A DNA stretch of 64,000 nucleotides from Oscillatoriales cyanobacterium (GTDB lineage: Bacteria > Cyanobacteriota > Cyanobacteriia > Cyanobacteriales > Laspinemataceae): assembly GCA_011390955.1 (NCBI GenBank), contig JAABRM010000025.1:33498-97497 (forward strand), given 5' to 3'. Shown here piece after piece: positions 9,034 to 17,773 of the stretch. The notes below the pieces were generated by a model. The model was not told the DNA's origin. It worked only from the letters and a program-made list of their open reading frames with translations, and made no database searches. Every line of letters begins with the position of its first letter. Within the stretch, counting starts at the first letter, position 1. A program made the translations under genes and the position numbers.

Positions 9034-9172
9034 ATACCATTTCCAAAAATTCATGCATCTGTAGGGGCGCAAGCATTGCGCCCCTACATAATCTGTTGAT
9101 TTCCTGTAGGGGCGCAATGCTTGCGCCCAAATAAACCTCGGAATTGTAGCAAAATTTTTTAAATTTGGTATT
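9034..9172. mobile_element. MITE-like element A, copy 1
   Basis: A 140-bp element with imperfect terminal inverted repeats: ATACCATTTCCAAAAATT at the left, and at the right the complement of ATACCAAATTTAAAAAATT. It carries two GC-rich palindromes (GTAGGGGCGC...GCGCCCCTAC at 9061-9087, and a related one at 9106-9128). A second copy lies inverted at 29454-29602. No transposase is encoded. Confidence 0.7.
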
Positions 9173-9185
9173 ATATATAGAGAGA

Positions 9186-9215
9186 GTAGGGTGGGCAAAA
9201 TTTTGCCCACCCTAC
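9186..9215. repeat. GTAGGGTGGGC palindrome
   Basis: This 30-bp perfect palindrome, GTAGGGTGGGCAAAA and its complement, is the first of three near-identical copies (others at 12645-12674 and 13211-13240). Confidence 0.85.
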
Positions 9216-9239
9216 AATGCTTAGAATATTAAATTGAGT

Positions 9240-9460
9240 CCCGGAATGCTTCGCCCTACCGTGGTTCATTAAGAAAGAAAACCGCTGTAATAAGAGTGTG
9301 ATATTTACCAGATAAGAGGGCGAAGCATGACCGCAGTAGGGGCGAAGCATTCCGGCAGTCCACTTAATATTTTAAGCAATAAGCTATCTGCCGGAATGCT
9401 TCGCCCGTACAATATTTTAAGCAATAAATTATCTGCGGTCATGCTTCGCCCCTACAGGTA
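9240..9460. repeat. Cluster of GCGAAGCAT/ATGCTTCGC repeats
   Basis: At least five GGGCGAAGCAT units in alternating orientation, with a directly repeated 44-bp segment (TATTTTAAGCAATAA plus CTATCTGC-type sequence and ATGCTTCGCCC) at about 9366-9411 and 9410-9456. Small open frames across it are made only of repeat sequence. Confidence 0.75.
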
Positions 9461-9499
9461 TATTCGGTGTATTTGTCGATATACAATTAGGTTTTTAAA

Positions 9500-9579
9500 A
9501 GACCTCTTGCAAAATTCTTAAAAGCCCCCCTTTTTAAGGGGGGTTGGGGGGATCGAAATATTTATTTTGCAAGAGGTCT
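9500..9579. mobile_element. MITE-like element B, 80 bp
   Basis: Perfect 16-bp terminal inverted repeats AGACCTCTTGCAAAAT (9500-9515) and its complement (9564-9579) flank the GC palindrome CCCCCCTTTTTAAGGGGGG and TTGGGGGGATC. AAA on both outer sides may be a 3-bp target duplication. The ends resemble IS5-type terminal repeats. The core recurs without ends near 38690. Confidence 0.8.
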
Positions 9580-9678
9580 AAACTTTACCAAAATTAGCGG
9601 GGTTTTGATCGCCGCGAACTGTTAAGATCGGAATTTATGGCAAAACCTCCCCTACCCTGATTCGCCAATATGCGTTAA

Positions 9679-10152
9679 TTATGGTAAACCACCACAAGGG
9701 GGTGTGGGACTAATATATGTTTCACCGTTAAGAGCGCTTACCGTTTCGTCGATAGTATCAAACAGCTTCTCCCTCGCACATTGTGCCGCTGGACAAAGAC
9801 TTAGCTCAGAAATAGAATAAGCCTGACTGCCACGACATCGAGCATTTTCAGGTATAATGATGTAGTCCCCTTGACCTGGACATGGCGCCCAGAATCCTGA
9901 TGAATAGAAACAAAGAACTTGTCCAGTATCAGGATTCCTGTAAGTTTGGCGACTCGCGATTTGACCCCAGGGACTACCGCCATACTGTGCTATAATGTCA
10001 AAATTCTCTAATTGTGGATTAATACTTGTATGATTGGCTTCGATCGCACTGGTTTCTGGTAGATTGGCATTAGCGTTTTGATCTCCTTTGAGAACAGCCC
10101 CACTCACGGCCAAAACAGTACCAAGCAATAAGATCACTGCTTTTCTGTTCAT
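9679..10152 (-). CDS. Secreted cysteine-containing hypothetical protein
   Basis: A 157-residue protein with a clear signal peptide (MNRKAVILLLGTVLAVSGAV, cleavage likely near the NANA at 26-29). The mature part has six cysteines in pairs (CFYSSGFWAPC, CRG, CPAAQC, PCGG), suggesting disulphide bonds in the periplasm or outside. GGAGG sits seven bases before the ATG. I recognise no family. It stands alone between repeats and the divergent STAND gene. Confidence 0.7.
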   Translation of the reverse strand: MNRKAVILLLGTVLAVSGAVLKGDQNANANLPETSAIEANHTSINPQLENFDIIAQYGGSPWGQIASRQTYRNPDTGQVLCFYSSGFWAPCPGQGDYIIIPENARCRGSQAYSISELSLCPAAQCAREKLFDTIDETVSALNGETYISPTPPCGGLP

Positions 10153-10292
10153 TGATTTACCTCCGATATTTACACATTGCCTTTAACTTTTGTCGATTGG
10201 CAAAAACATAAATCTCTCAACTGACTAAAGCCGAAAGGAAGTGATGGTAAGAACTAATATTGATATTATTTCCCAGGGGGAAATTTTTGTCA

Positions 10293-10412
10293 GTCGGATA
10301 TTGTCGGTAATTTAATGTCGGAAATTGTCGGTAATTTAATGTCGGAAATTGTCGGATATTGTCGGATATTGTCGGATATTGTCGGAAATTGTCGGATATT
10401 GTCGGATTTTTT
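10293..10412 (+). repeat. GTCGG array with 10-bp phasing upstream of the NTPase gene
   Basis: GTCGG occurs eleven times (10293, 10303, 10317, 10327, 10341, then every 10 bp to 10401) embedded in ATTGTCGGAT-type units. The 10-bp period puts every copy on the same face of DNA. It is not a multiple of three, so it is not coding, even though a frame happens to run through its end. Confidence 0.85.
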
Positions 10413-10436
10413 GACCCTTATCAAGATTATGCATAT

Positions 10437-11915
10437 ATGGATATTCAAGAGGTTTTAAAAATAGCCGATCGCTTGGTTTTTCATCATACGGGAAAACACT
10501 TAGATAATCTGCAAAAAACTATTCTGCAAGGGGTTTGGCAAGGGAAAAAATATACTGATATTGCGGAAAACATGGCTTACACTGAAGGTTATGTGAGAGA
10601 TACCGCTTCAGATTTATGGAAAATCTTATCAGAGTTGGCTGGGGAAGAAATTAATAAATCTAATTTTTGTTCGGCTTTAGAGAGATTAGAACTTTCGGTT
10701 TCTTCCACAATGTCTAATTTTTCTAATGTAAGAATTAATAAAATTCATAATAACTTAATATGTGGCGATCGCACCTCATCTCCCCTGGGTGAACAATCAG
10801 AGAATAGTAAAAATTCAGACAATGGACAGAAATCAGGGAACAATCAATCAGAAAATCCTCTCAAAAATTTACCGATTCAAGATATAAGAGAAGCCCCAGT
10901 TCGAGGCAAAATATGGGGTCGAGTTAATGAAATATCAACCCTAGAGAATTGGCTATTGTCAGAAAACAGTCGATTAGTGGGAATATTAGGAATCAGCGGT
11001 ATCGGTAAAACCACATTATCCCGTCATCTGCTGGGAAAAATCCAACATAACTTTGATTATATTATTTGGAAAAATCTGCATCATGCTCCCAGCTTATCAA
11101 CAATGCTGAGACAATTAATTTTATCTTTAGCCAATGCCTCCGATCTAACTTTGCAATTACCGGAAACCCCAGAGAAAAATTTCCTATTAGATTTAGAGAT
11201 AGAAGAATTATTTTCAATCCTTTGCGAATATTTGCGCGAGTATCGCTGTTTAATTATATTGGATCATGTCCAGTCCATCTTGGCAGAAAATAAGTTGGCG
11301 GGTAATTATCGCAGTCATTTAACTAACTATAGTAATTTTTTCAAAAATATCGGGGAAATTGCTCACCAAAGTTGTTTAGTATTCAACAGTTGGGAATCTC
11401 CCTTAGAAATTATTGATTTAACGGGGGTCAATACACCCGTTAAAATATTATCATTAAATGGAATTGGGGAAACAGCCAGAGAAATTTTTCAAGAACACAA
11501 TTTATTAGATGAGGAAAACTGGCCAGAATTAATTAATGCCTATGGCGGTAATCCTTACTGGTTAAAAACCGTGGCGCGAATGATTCAGGAATTATTTAAT
11601 GGCCAAGTCAAAGATTATTTAAAATATAATGCCCTGTTTCTGGGTGATGAAATGATGGCTCAATTAAATCAGCATTTTCAACGATTATCCCCATTAGAAA
11701 CACAGGTAATCTCTCAATTCAGCCAAATCAATACCCCGGTAACGATTGCCGAACTGTTACAAAATTTAACCCTGTCACCCACTGAGTTGTTGCAGGGGAT
11801 TCAATCGTTGAGCAGACGTTCATTAATTGAAAAGATTACCCAAGATAAATTAACATTATTTACGGTATCACCTGTGATTAAGGAATATCTAAAAAATATC
11901 CATAAAAATATCTAA
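10437..11915 (+). CDS. STAND-type NTPase with N-terminal vMAP-like HTH
   Basis: A 492-residue protein. Residues 1-85 (MDIQEVLKIADRLVFHHTGK, ITDIAENMAYTEGYVRDTAS-type helix-turn-helix) match the N-terminal HTH that precedes cyanobacterial NB-ARC/NACHT ATPases. A low-complexity linker rich in Asn and Ser (about 105-145) follows, then GRVNEISTLENWL and the P-loop GISGIGKTT near 185, a Walker B-like CLIILDHVQS near 270, and a C-terminal winged-helix region. No WD40, TPR or effector domain is present, so it is a minimal form. I prefer the ATG at 10437 because the frame upstream runs into a tandem repeat. It probably senses a signal and regulates something unknown. Confidence 0.75.
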   Translation: MDIQEVLKIADRLVFHHTGKHLDNLQKTILQGVWQGKKYTDIAENMAYTEGYVRDTASDLWKILSELAGEEINKSNFCSALERLELSVSSTMSNFSNVRINKIHNNLICGDRTSSPLGEQSENSKNSDNGQKSGNNQSENPLKNLPIQDIREAPVRGKIWGRVNEISTLENWLLSENSRLVGILGISGIGKTTLSRHLLGKIQHNFDYIIWKNLHHAPSLSTMLRQLILSLANASDLTLQLPETPEKNFLLDLEIEELFSILCEYLREYRCLIILDHVQSILAENKLAGNYRSHLTNYSNFFKNIGEIAHQSCLVFNSWESPLEIIDLTGVNTPVKILSLNGIGETAREIFQEHNLLDEENWPELINAYGGNPYWLKTVARMIQELFNGQVKDYLKYNALFLGDEMMAQLNQHFQRLSPLETQVISQFSQINTPVTIAELLQNLTLSPTELLQGIQSLSRRSLIEKITQDKLTLFTVSPVIKEYLKNIHKNI

Positions 11916-11988
11916 ATAAAAACCATACAAATTTTTATATTATATGATCGATGATAATCAACTACAAACAAATTAGGAGCATAAAAAT

Positions 11989-12642
11989 ATGACCACATTT
12001 AAACCTATTGCCCCTCCGGTAAAGATGCCTCCTTTAGAAAACGGCGATCGGCTCACTCGTTATGAATTTGAACGGCGTTATCACGCCATGCCCGATGGAA
12101 AAAAAGCTGAATTAATTGAAGGAATTGTATATATGGCATCTCCAGTACGCATTACCAAACATGGCCTACCACACGCTTATATCATTGGCTGGTTAACTAC
12201 ATATCAAGCTTCTACCCCAGGAGTGCAAGTAGGGGATAATGCTACGGTAATTTTTGATATGGATAATGAACCCCAACCGGACGCTTTATTAAGAAAAAAA
12301 GAAGGGGGTTCATCACGAATTACTGCCGATGATTATGTAGCCGGTGCGCCAGAATTAATCGTAGAAATTGCCGCGTCTACCGCATCCATTGACCGCCATA
12401 AAAAATTGCACGTTTATCGGCGTAATGGCGTGCAAGAATATATTATCTGGCGCGTTGATGATGGGGAATTAGATTGGTTTTATTTAAAAGATGGGGAATA
12501 TTTGCCACTTTCAGCCAACTCATCGGGGATAATTTGTTCTGAAGTTTTCCCCGGTTTATGGTTAGATACAGCCGCGTTATTATCCGGTGATATAGCCAAG
12601 GTTTTGGCGGTATTACAACAGGGTTTAGCCAGTAAAGTTTAG
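11989..12642 (+). CDS. Uma2 family (DUF820) PD-(D/E)XK nuclease-fold protein
   Basis: A 217-residue Uma2/DUF820 protein. The core KKAELIEGIVYMASP, EPQPDALLRKK and PELIVEIAAST supply the acidic active-site residues of the PD-(D/E)XK fold, followed by YIIWRVDDGELDWF. AGGAG lies seven to eight bases before the ATG. The family is greatly expanded in cyanobacteria and its biological role is unsettled. It is one of four in this window. Confidence 0.88.
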   Translation: MTTFKPIAPPVKMPPLENGDRLTRYEFERRYHAMPDGKKAELIEGIVYMASPVRITKHGLPHAYIIGWLTTYQASTPGVQVGDNATVIFDMDNEPQPDALLRKKEGGSSRITADDYVAGAPELIVEIAASTASIDRHKKLHVYRRNGVQEYIIWRVDDGELDWFYLKDGEYLPLSANSSGIICSEVFPGLWLDTAALLSGDIAKVLAVLQQGLASKV

Positions 12643-12644
12643 TG

Positions 12645-12674
12645 GTAGGGTGGGCAAATTTTTGCCCACCCTAC
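12645..12674. repeat. GTAGGGTGGGC palindrome
   Basis: This near-perfect 30-bp palindrome starts three bases after the Uma2 stop codon. It could fold in the mRNA as a hairpin, but it lacks a T run, so I class it as a dispersed repeat. Confidence 0.85.
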
Positions 12675-12725
12675 TAATACAATAGGTCAGCATTAAGCAG
12701 ATTTTTAGGCAAAGGGACAAATGTT

Positions 12726-13175
12726 ATGATAACTCTGACAAATTTAAAACACCTCTATGAAATCGATGATTCTCAATGGCTAGAGGAAACCGTTAAATTA
12801 TTGAAAAATCAGCAATTCAAAGAAATAGACTGGGAAAATTTAATTGAGGAGTTGGAAGATTTGGGCAAGGAAAAGAAAAATGCTGTGGTCAGCCTTTTAG
12901 AACAAGTGATTCGTCATTTATTATTGCTGGAATACTGGCATTCTGAACGAGAATATAATCAAGTACATTGGCAAGAAGAAATTTATAATTTTAGAATCCA
13001 GTTAAAACGCAGGTTGACGACTAATCTCCGCAATTATTTAGAGTCGGAACTCAATTCGATTTATCAAGATGCCCTGGGTTTTGTTCAGATTAAGACGCAA
13101 AAAACCGTAAAATTTCCCCCAGACAGCCCTTATTCTCTTGACCAATTACTTGATATCGATTGGTTGCCTAATTAA
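12726..13175 (+). CDS. DUF29 family protein
   Basis: A 149-residue DUF29 protein, common and multicopy in cyanobacteria. The signature runs LYEIDDSQWLEETVKLLKNQ, DWENLIEELEDLGKEKKNAV, then LLEYWHSERE and a C-terminal RIQLKRRLTTNLRNYLE. All-alpha, soluble. Biochemical function is unknown. It lies between two copies of the same palindrome. Confidence 0.88.
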   Translation: MITLTNLKHLYEIDDSQWLEETVKLLKNQQFKEIDWENLIEELEDLGKEKKNAVVSLLEQVIRHLLLLEYWHSEREYNQVHWQEEIYNFRIQLKRRLTTNLRNYLESELNSIYQDALGFVQIKTQKTVKFPPDSPYSLDQLLDIDWLPN

Positions 13176-13210
13176 CTGGAATTATTTTAATGATGTAAAT
13201 ATATTTCTTC

Positions 13211-13240
13211 GTAGGGTGGGCAAGATTTTGCCCACCCTAC
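13211..13240. repeat. GTAGGGTGGGC palindrome
   Basis: Third copy of the 30-bp palindrome, between the convergent DUF29 and glutathione S-transferase genes. Confidence 0.85.
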
Positions 13241-13248
13241 AGCTAACT

Positions 13249-14469
13249 TTAAACTTTACCAAAATTAGCGGGGTTTTGATCGCGTCGATCGCGAGTGGAA
13301 AGAGGACGACCCTGGCGATCGCCGGCCTTAGCTGCGGTTTTTTCCAAAGCTTCCCGGAGATGTTTTGCCGCATAAATAGACATATCCCGTGGGACACTAA
13401 TGCGATCGCGTAAATAGCGCAAAGCCTCATCCGCACCTTCGGGGGGTTGGCAGACTTTTCCTGTCATCATCAAAGTCAGAGCACAACGCAAAGCTTCATC
13501 AAATAATTGCGAATCAGCCGGATTCACTTTAGTCAAATTTTCCCGGTGTTTAATAATTCGTTGCAAAGCTTCCTGACGAGAATTTTCCGGTTCTGGATAA
13601 GTCACATCCGGCAATCCGAACCAAGGGCCACAATCCACCCGTTGCTGATTAATTGAAGTCTGCGGTTCGCCATTTTCCCAACATCCTCCCATTTGGGGCG
13701 GTAAATCATGGGCATGGGTGTGAAAATCGCTTTGAGTACCGCGATAAGTGGGGCGAGTTTCCATCGCATCAAACCAAGCGGATAAACGGGGGTTTTCTTC
13801 CCGGAGAGAATAGCCTTTATAATAATAAAGACTGGCATTCATCCGCTCAACGTATGGGGTAAAAATTACGTCAGCGGTGCTAAATTCTTCCAGGAAATAC
13901 GGCCCAGGAGTGGCGGCTAGGGCTGCCTCAACTTTCGCCACTACTTCGGTAAACTGACGGCGATTTTTTTGTTCTCGATCGAAGGGAATGGGGCGATAGC
14001 AAAGCCAGCTACACCAAGCCCGAAATAGCATTCTTTCTAGTTGTCGCAGTGGCAAAACCCTGGGGTCTTGCATCCCGAAAACCAAGGGGCCAAATACCTC
14101 TTCTAAGGCAATTAAAATATCATCACTTTCGGTGATGAGGCGATCGTCAATTTCCAGGGCGGGCAACATTCCCGATGGCACTTTTTGTTTATACCAACTC
14201 TCTTTTTCCCCATAACAAAACATCGTGACTTTTTTGATCCGATAAGGGATTTGCTTTTCCTCTAACCACAGCCAGACTTTCTGACAGTAAGGGCACCAAG
14301 CATGGCGATCGCGATATAATGTCACGCGAACATCGGATTCAGCATGGCCAAATAAACGCAATAGAGACTGAGGGTTAGTCGGTCCGTTGACCGGATCGAC
14401 TTCAAAGTTTGTCAGGGCTTGCAGTTCTGCCCAAGTTAAAGGGGCGATCGCGCTATGGTTTGATGTCAT
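13249..14469 (-). CDS. Glutathione S-transferase family protein
   Basis: A 406-residue protein. The thioredoxin-fold N-domain starts near 45 with [20 protein letters not shown], in which C59-P-Y-C62 is a glutaredoxin-like active site, and [22 protein letters not shown] gives the cis-Pro and the Ser that bind glutathione. An all-helical C-domain follows ([34 protein letters not shown]). The long C-terminal extension (about 265-406) is typical of the plant and cyanobacterial GST homologues of this size. The last 34 bases recur at 9579-9612. Likely cytosolic redox or detoxification enzyme. Confidence 0.85.
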   Translation of the reverse strand: MTSNHSAIAPLTWAELQALTNFEVDPVNGPTNPQSLLRLFGHAESDVRVTLYRDRHAWCPYCQKVWLWLEEKQIPYRIKKVTMFCYGEKESWYKQKVPSGMLPALEIDDRLITESDDILIALEEVFGPLVFGMQDPRVLPLRQLERMLFRAWCSWLCYRPIPFDREQKNRRQFTEVVAKVEAALAATPGPYFLEEFSTADVIFTPYVERMNASLYYYKGYSLREENPRLSAWFDAMETRPTYRGTQSDFHTHAHDLPPQMGGCWENGEPQTSINQQRVDCGPWFGLPDVTYPEPENSRQEALQRIIKHRENLTKVNPADSQLFDEALRCALTLMMTGKVCQPPEGADEALRYLRDRISVPRDMSIYAAKHLREALEKTAAKAGDRQGRPLSTRDRRDQNPANFGKV

Positions 14470-14637
14470 TGTTCACCTAAAATTCTCAGATAATTAATTA
14501 TAATTGGTGTAATGAAATTTGCCAAGATGATTTACCCAAAAAAATCAGGTCTGGGTAAGTCCTACTTTTCTACTGGGTAAACCATAAATTTCTGCCATTA
14601 TAAACCAGATATATATGGTATTATATTAGTATTAGAT

Positions 14638-14703
14638 TTGGTGGGCAATGCCCACCCTACGTTTAACTATTATAATTGGTGGGCAATGCCCACCCTACGT
14701 TTA
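14638..14703. repeat. Direct repeat of a GTGGGCAATGCCCAC palindrome
   Basis: A 28-bp unit, TTGGTGGGCAATGCCCACCC plus TACGTTTA, occurs at 14638-14665 and again at 14676-14703. AACCAAC heptamers follow at 14735-14775. Confidence 0.85.
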
Positions 14704-14780
14704 AAGAGTTTCGAGGGTAATTTTTGGTGGTAATTATTCAACCAATAACCAACAACCAACAACCAATAACCAATCACAAT

Positions 14781-16721
14781 TTAATTATGTTTAATTGGCA
14801 GGGAAATCACAAAGGAAATCCCTCGGTCTGATGATGACTCACAGAATAGTTTGCCTCCATGTTTTTCTACCACAATTTGATAGCTAATTGATAGCCCTAA
14901 TCCAGTGCCTTTGCCCACATCTTTGGTGGTGAAAAAGGGATCGAAAATGCGCGATCGCAGTTCTTCGGGAATGCCTGGGCCATTATCCAAAATTATAATA
15001 TTCACCCAATTTTCTGGGATCACTTCTGTAGCAATCTCGATCCACAGAGGATCCGCTTGATTTTCCTCAAAACTGCGTTGAGAACTTAATTTATCTAAAG
15101 CATCAATCCCATTCGCCAAAATATTCATAAACACTTGATTCAGTTGTCCAGCATAGCATTCCACCAGGGGCAATTCAGCATATTCTTTAATAATAGCAAT
15201 TTCCGGGCGTTGGGAATTTTCATGCAACCGGGATTGCAAAATCAGCAAGGTACTATCAATTCCTTCGTGAATATTCACCGCTTTTAAGTCCGCTTCATCC
15301 AGTCGCGAAAAATTCCGCAGGGAAAGGACAATTGCCCGAATGCGATCGGTTCCCCCGCGCATGGATTGGAGGATTTTCGGCAGGTCGTCTTTTAAATAAT
15401 CTAACTCTATTTCTGCTATTTCTTCTTGCATTTCGGGAGAAATCTCAGGGCATTCCGCTTCATAGAGATTAATCACTTGCAGTAAATCATCGGTGTACTG
15501 CTTAACATAAGTAAGATTGCCATGAATAAAGTTAACGGGGTTATTAATTTCATGGGCAATTCCGGCAATCATAAGTCCCAAACTGGACATCTTTTCACTT
15601 TGTACCAGATAAGCTTGGGTTTCTTGCAATTTTTTGAGAGTCTGATTCAGTTCCTCTAATTGATGTTGAATTTGCCGATCGCGCTGAGTCAGTTGTTCCG
15701 CCATCGCATTAAAACCTTCGGCTAAAATACCAATTTCATCCGGGCTATCAATCTTAATGTGAATGCTTAAATTACCGGCGGCAAATTGTTGCATTGCATT
15801 GGTTAAAATCCGAATGCGTCGATTTAACCAGCGAGAAAAATAAAAGCAGAGAAAAAGGGCGATCGCACCGCCAATCAATGCCAGAAACTTAATCGTAAAA
15901 AATAATCGTTTTTCGGCTTGTTCTAAAGGGGCTGTGGGATTCAGCATCACCACTTTTAGCTCCTCATTAAGACTGCCCAGAGTTACAGTTTTCACGATAT
16001 ATCCCTGACCGGCAATCTGGGTGTAAGTTGTCGGGGAATTGGGACTGGGGGGCTGCCAATTTGGATCGTAAATCGGTAGAGTGGCCGTTTTAATTTGTGA
16101 CCCTTGGAAAACCACCAAATGTATGGGAGTATCTCCGCGAATTTCATTCAGGATTTGTTCCGTAAAGGCAAAACCAACAATAATACTACCAACTACCTTT
16201 TCACTATTTTTCAAAGAAATTAAACTAATCAAAACAGAAGGGGCATCACCTTCGGTGGCAATCACATCGGATAATTGTAACCCCGCTTTAGCCGCTTGAG
16301 TCACTTTTTGGTCTTGGAGTTGAATATCTGTCAGAATCGGTTGGCGTAAATCTATCAAGACTGAATCATTCGCGATAACTTGAATTAAATCAAGCTTTAA
16401 TCCATATTGAATCGGCAACAATTCTTGGAATAACATTCCACTATTATTTGACGCAATCGCTGGGGAAATATTGTTGCCATCAGCCAACCATTTTGCTTTT
16501 GACTGCAATAGGTTTTGTCTTTGCTCTATATTGCTGAGAAGCACTGAGGTAAATGCCTCAGTTTCCCGCCGCAAATTTTGCTCAAAAAACTTGCGGAAAA
16601 ACAGATAGGTTCCGGTTGTCCATAGTCCTAAAAATATCATAAATAGGACAGATAAAGGGAGAAATAGTTTAACGGCAACCGGAATTTTGAGCAGACCTGC
16701 AATGGGTCGGCGTGGTTTCAT
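14781..16721 (-). CDS. Membrane sensor histidine kinase (HAMP)
   Basis: A 646-residue kinase. The first membrane helix is near 20-42, then a periplasmic sensing region of about 230 residues, then a second helix near 275-295, and a HAMP linker (RRIRILTNAMQQFAAGNLSI). A coiled coil (RQIQHQLEELNQTLKKLQET) precedes the H-box GIAHEINNPVNFI near 389. N-box VFMNILANGIDAL, G1 ILDNGPGIP and G2 GTGLGLSISY complete an active HATPase. It lies three bases downstream of a binding lipoprotein gene, so the two are co-transcribed. No response regulator is adjacent. Confidence 0.9.
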   Translation of the reverse strand: MKPRRPIAGLLKIPVAVKLFLPLSVLFMIFLGLWTTGTYLFFRKFFEQNLRRETEAFTSVLLSNIEQRQNLLQSKAKWLADGNNISPAIASNNSGMLFQELLPIQYGLKLDLIQVIANDSVLIDLRQPILTDIQLQDQKVTQAAKAGLQLSDVIATEGDAPSVLISLISLKNSEKVVGSIIVGFAFTEQILNEIRGDTPIHLVVFQGSQIKTATLPIYDPNWQPPSPNSPTTYTQIAGQGYIVKTVTLGSLNEELKVVMLNPTAPLEQAEKRLFFTIKFLALIGGAIALFLCFYFSRWLNRRIRILTNAMQQFAAGNLSIHIKIDSPDEIGILAEGFNAMAEQLTQRDRQIQHQLEELNQTLKKLQETQAYLVQSEKMSSLGLMIAGIAHEINNPVNFIHGNLTYVKQYTDDLLQVINLYEAECPEISPEMQEEIAEIELDYLKDDLPKILQSMRGGTDRIRAIVLSLRNFSRLDEADLKAVNIHEGIDSTLLILQSRLHENSQRPEIAIIKEYAELPLVECYAGQLNQVFMNILANGIDALDKLSSQRSFEENQADPLWIEIATEVIPENWVNIIILDNGPGIPEELRSRIFDPFFTTKDVGKGTGLGLSISYQIVVEKHGGKLFCESSSDRGISFVISLPIKHN

Positions 16722-16724
16722 GGT

Positions 16725-17633
16725 TCATGGGGTCATGTTAGCAGGAGCATAACCAGCCTGAGCGAGCAATGCGATCGCCTCTGGACTGGAAAGAAAATCG
16801 AGAAAACTTTGTACCTGTGGGGCAGGGGATTTTTTAAACACCAAATTAATCGGGCGAACCATCAGATATTTGCCCGATTTAATATTATCCAAAGTCGGGG
16901 CAATGCCGTTTAAGCTTAAGTGATTCACCGGCACTTTTTCATAAATTGAAGTCGCTAAAGAAAAAGTGCCAATACTATAAGGAGTGCTTTGCAAAGCGCT
17001 GACCAGTTCACCTTGTTTGCGGAGAATCACCGCATCCGGTGAGGTGACTAAATCTTTGCCCAAATAATATTCTCGCAAAAGACGTTTTGCCGATTCATCT
17101 TCCGGGCGATCGAGGACGACAATGGTGGCATCGGGACCGCCAAACTCTTGCCAGTTTTTTGCTTGACCACTATAAATCGCTTTTAGATTATCTGTAGTTA
17201 AATTTGTCACCCCCTCCACACTAGGGTTAGTTGCCACAACTAGACCGTCTTGGGCAATAACTTGTTGGGCTAAATCATCAGTTATTTCTGTCGGTTTGAG
17301 GGTTTTACTTAAGCTGCCAATATCTAGTAATCCTGCTTGAATTCCCGCAAGGGTACTTTCTGATTGACTTGCAGGCAAAAAATTGGCTTGGGTATTCGTT
17401 ACTTTTTTAGTATAAGCATCCATTAAAAGCTGCAATACCCCAATGGTACTACTACCACCGCTGGCGCGAATTATTTGCTGCTGTTGCTCAGTTTCCGGGG
17501 TGGTAGATGGGGCTGTAGCTTCTGAATTAGGGCTGGGAGTACAACTGGTCAGGGGCAGGAGGGCGATTCCCACAGGGATCGCGAAGCGAATCGCGCTGAC
17601 CAAGAAAAGCGTACCAGAGTAAAATTTCCGCAT
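16725..17633 (-). CDS. PstS-like substrate-binding lipoprotein
   Basis: A 302-residue periplasmic binding protein of the phosphate/PBP-like class. The signal has a lipobox LLPLTSC near 25-31, then a low-complexity Ser/Thr/Pro linker. The ligand domain starts IIRASGGSSTIGVLQLLMDAY, with ASQSESTLAGIQAGLLDIGS and IYSGQAKNWQEFGGPDATI, all hallmarks of PstS-like proteins. No ABC permease is near. Instead the next gene, three bases on, is the sensor kinase, which suggests the protein presents a ligand to it. The ligand could be phosphate or another oxyanion. Confidence 0.85.
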   Translation of the reverse strand: MRKFYSGTLFLVSAIRFAIPVGIALLPLTSCTPSPNSEATAPSTTPETEQQQQIIRASGGSSTIGVLQLLMDAYTKKVTNTQANFLPASQSESTLAGIQAGLLDIGSLSKTLKPTEITDDLAQQVIAQDGLVVATNPSVEGVTNLTTDNLKAIYSGQAKNWQEFGGPDATIVVLDRPEDESAKRLLREYYLGKDLVTSPDAVILRKQGELVSALQSTPYSIGTFSLATSIYEKVPVNHLSLNGIAPTLDNIKSGKYLMVRPINLVFKKSPAPQVQSFLDFLSSPEAIALLAQAGYAPANMTP

Positions 17634-17773
17634 AAAAAATCTTAGCTGACTAACTTTTTATTATACCTCATTTCAGGCGAAATTACCTAGATTTTGCTAG
17701 ATTTTGCTAAATTATGATATTTTGGATATTGGCAGTCTTTTATTTATTTTAAGCAGATATTTTAATCAGAGAT

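Noticed and set aside
8974..9210. Reverse-strand frame of 78 codons
   Set aside because: It is composed of MITE and palindrome sequence; a related frame at 29558-29815 is the other MITE copy.
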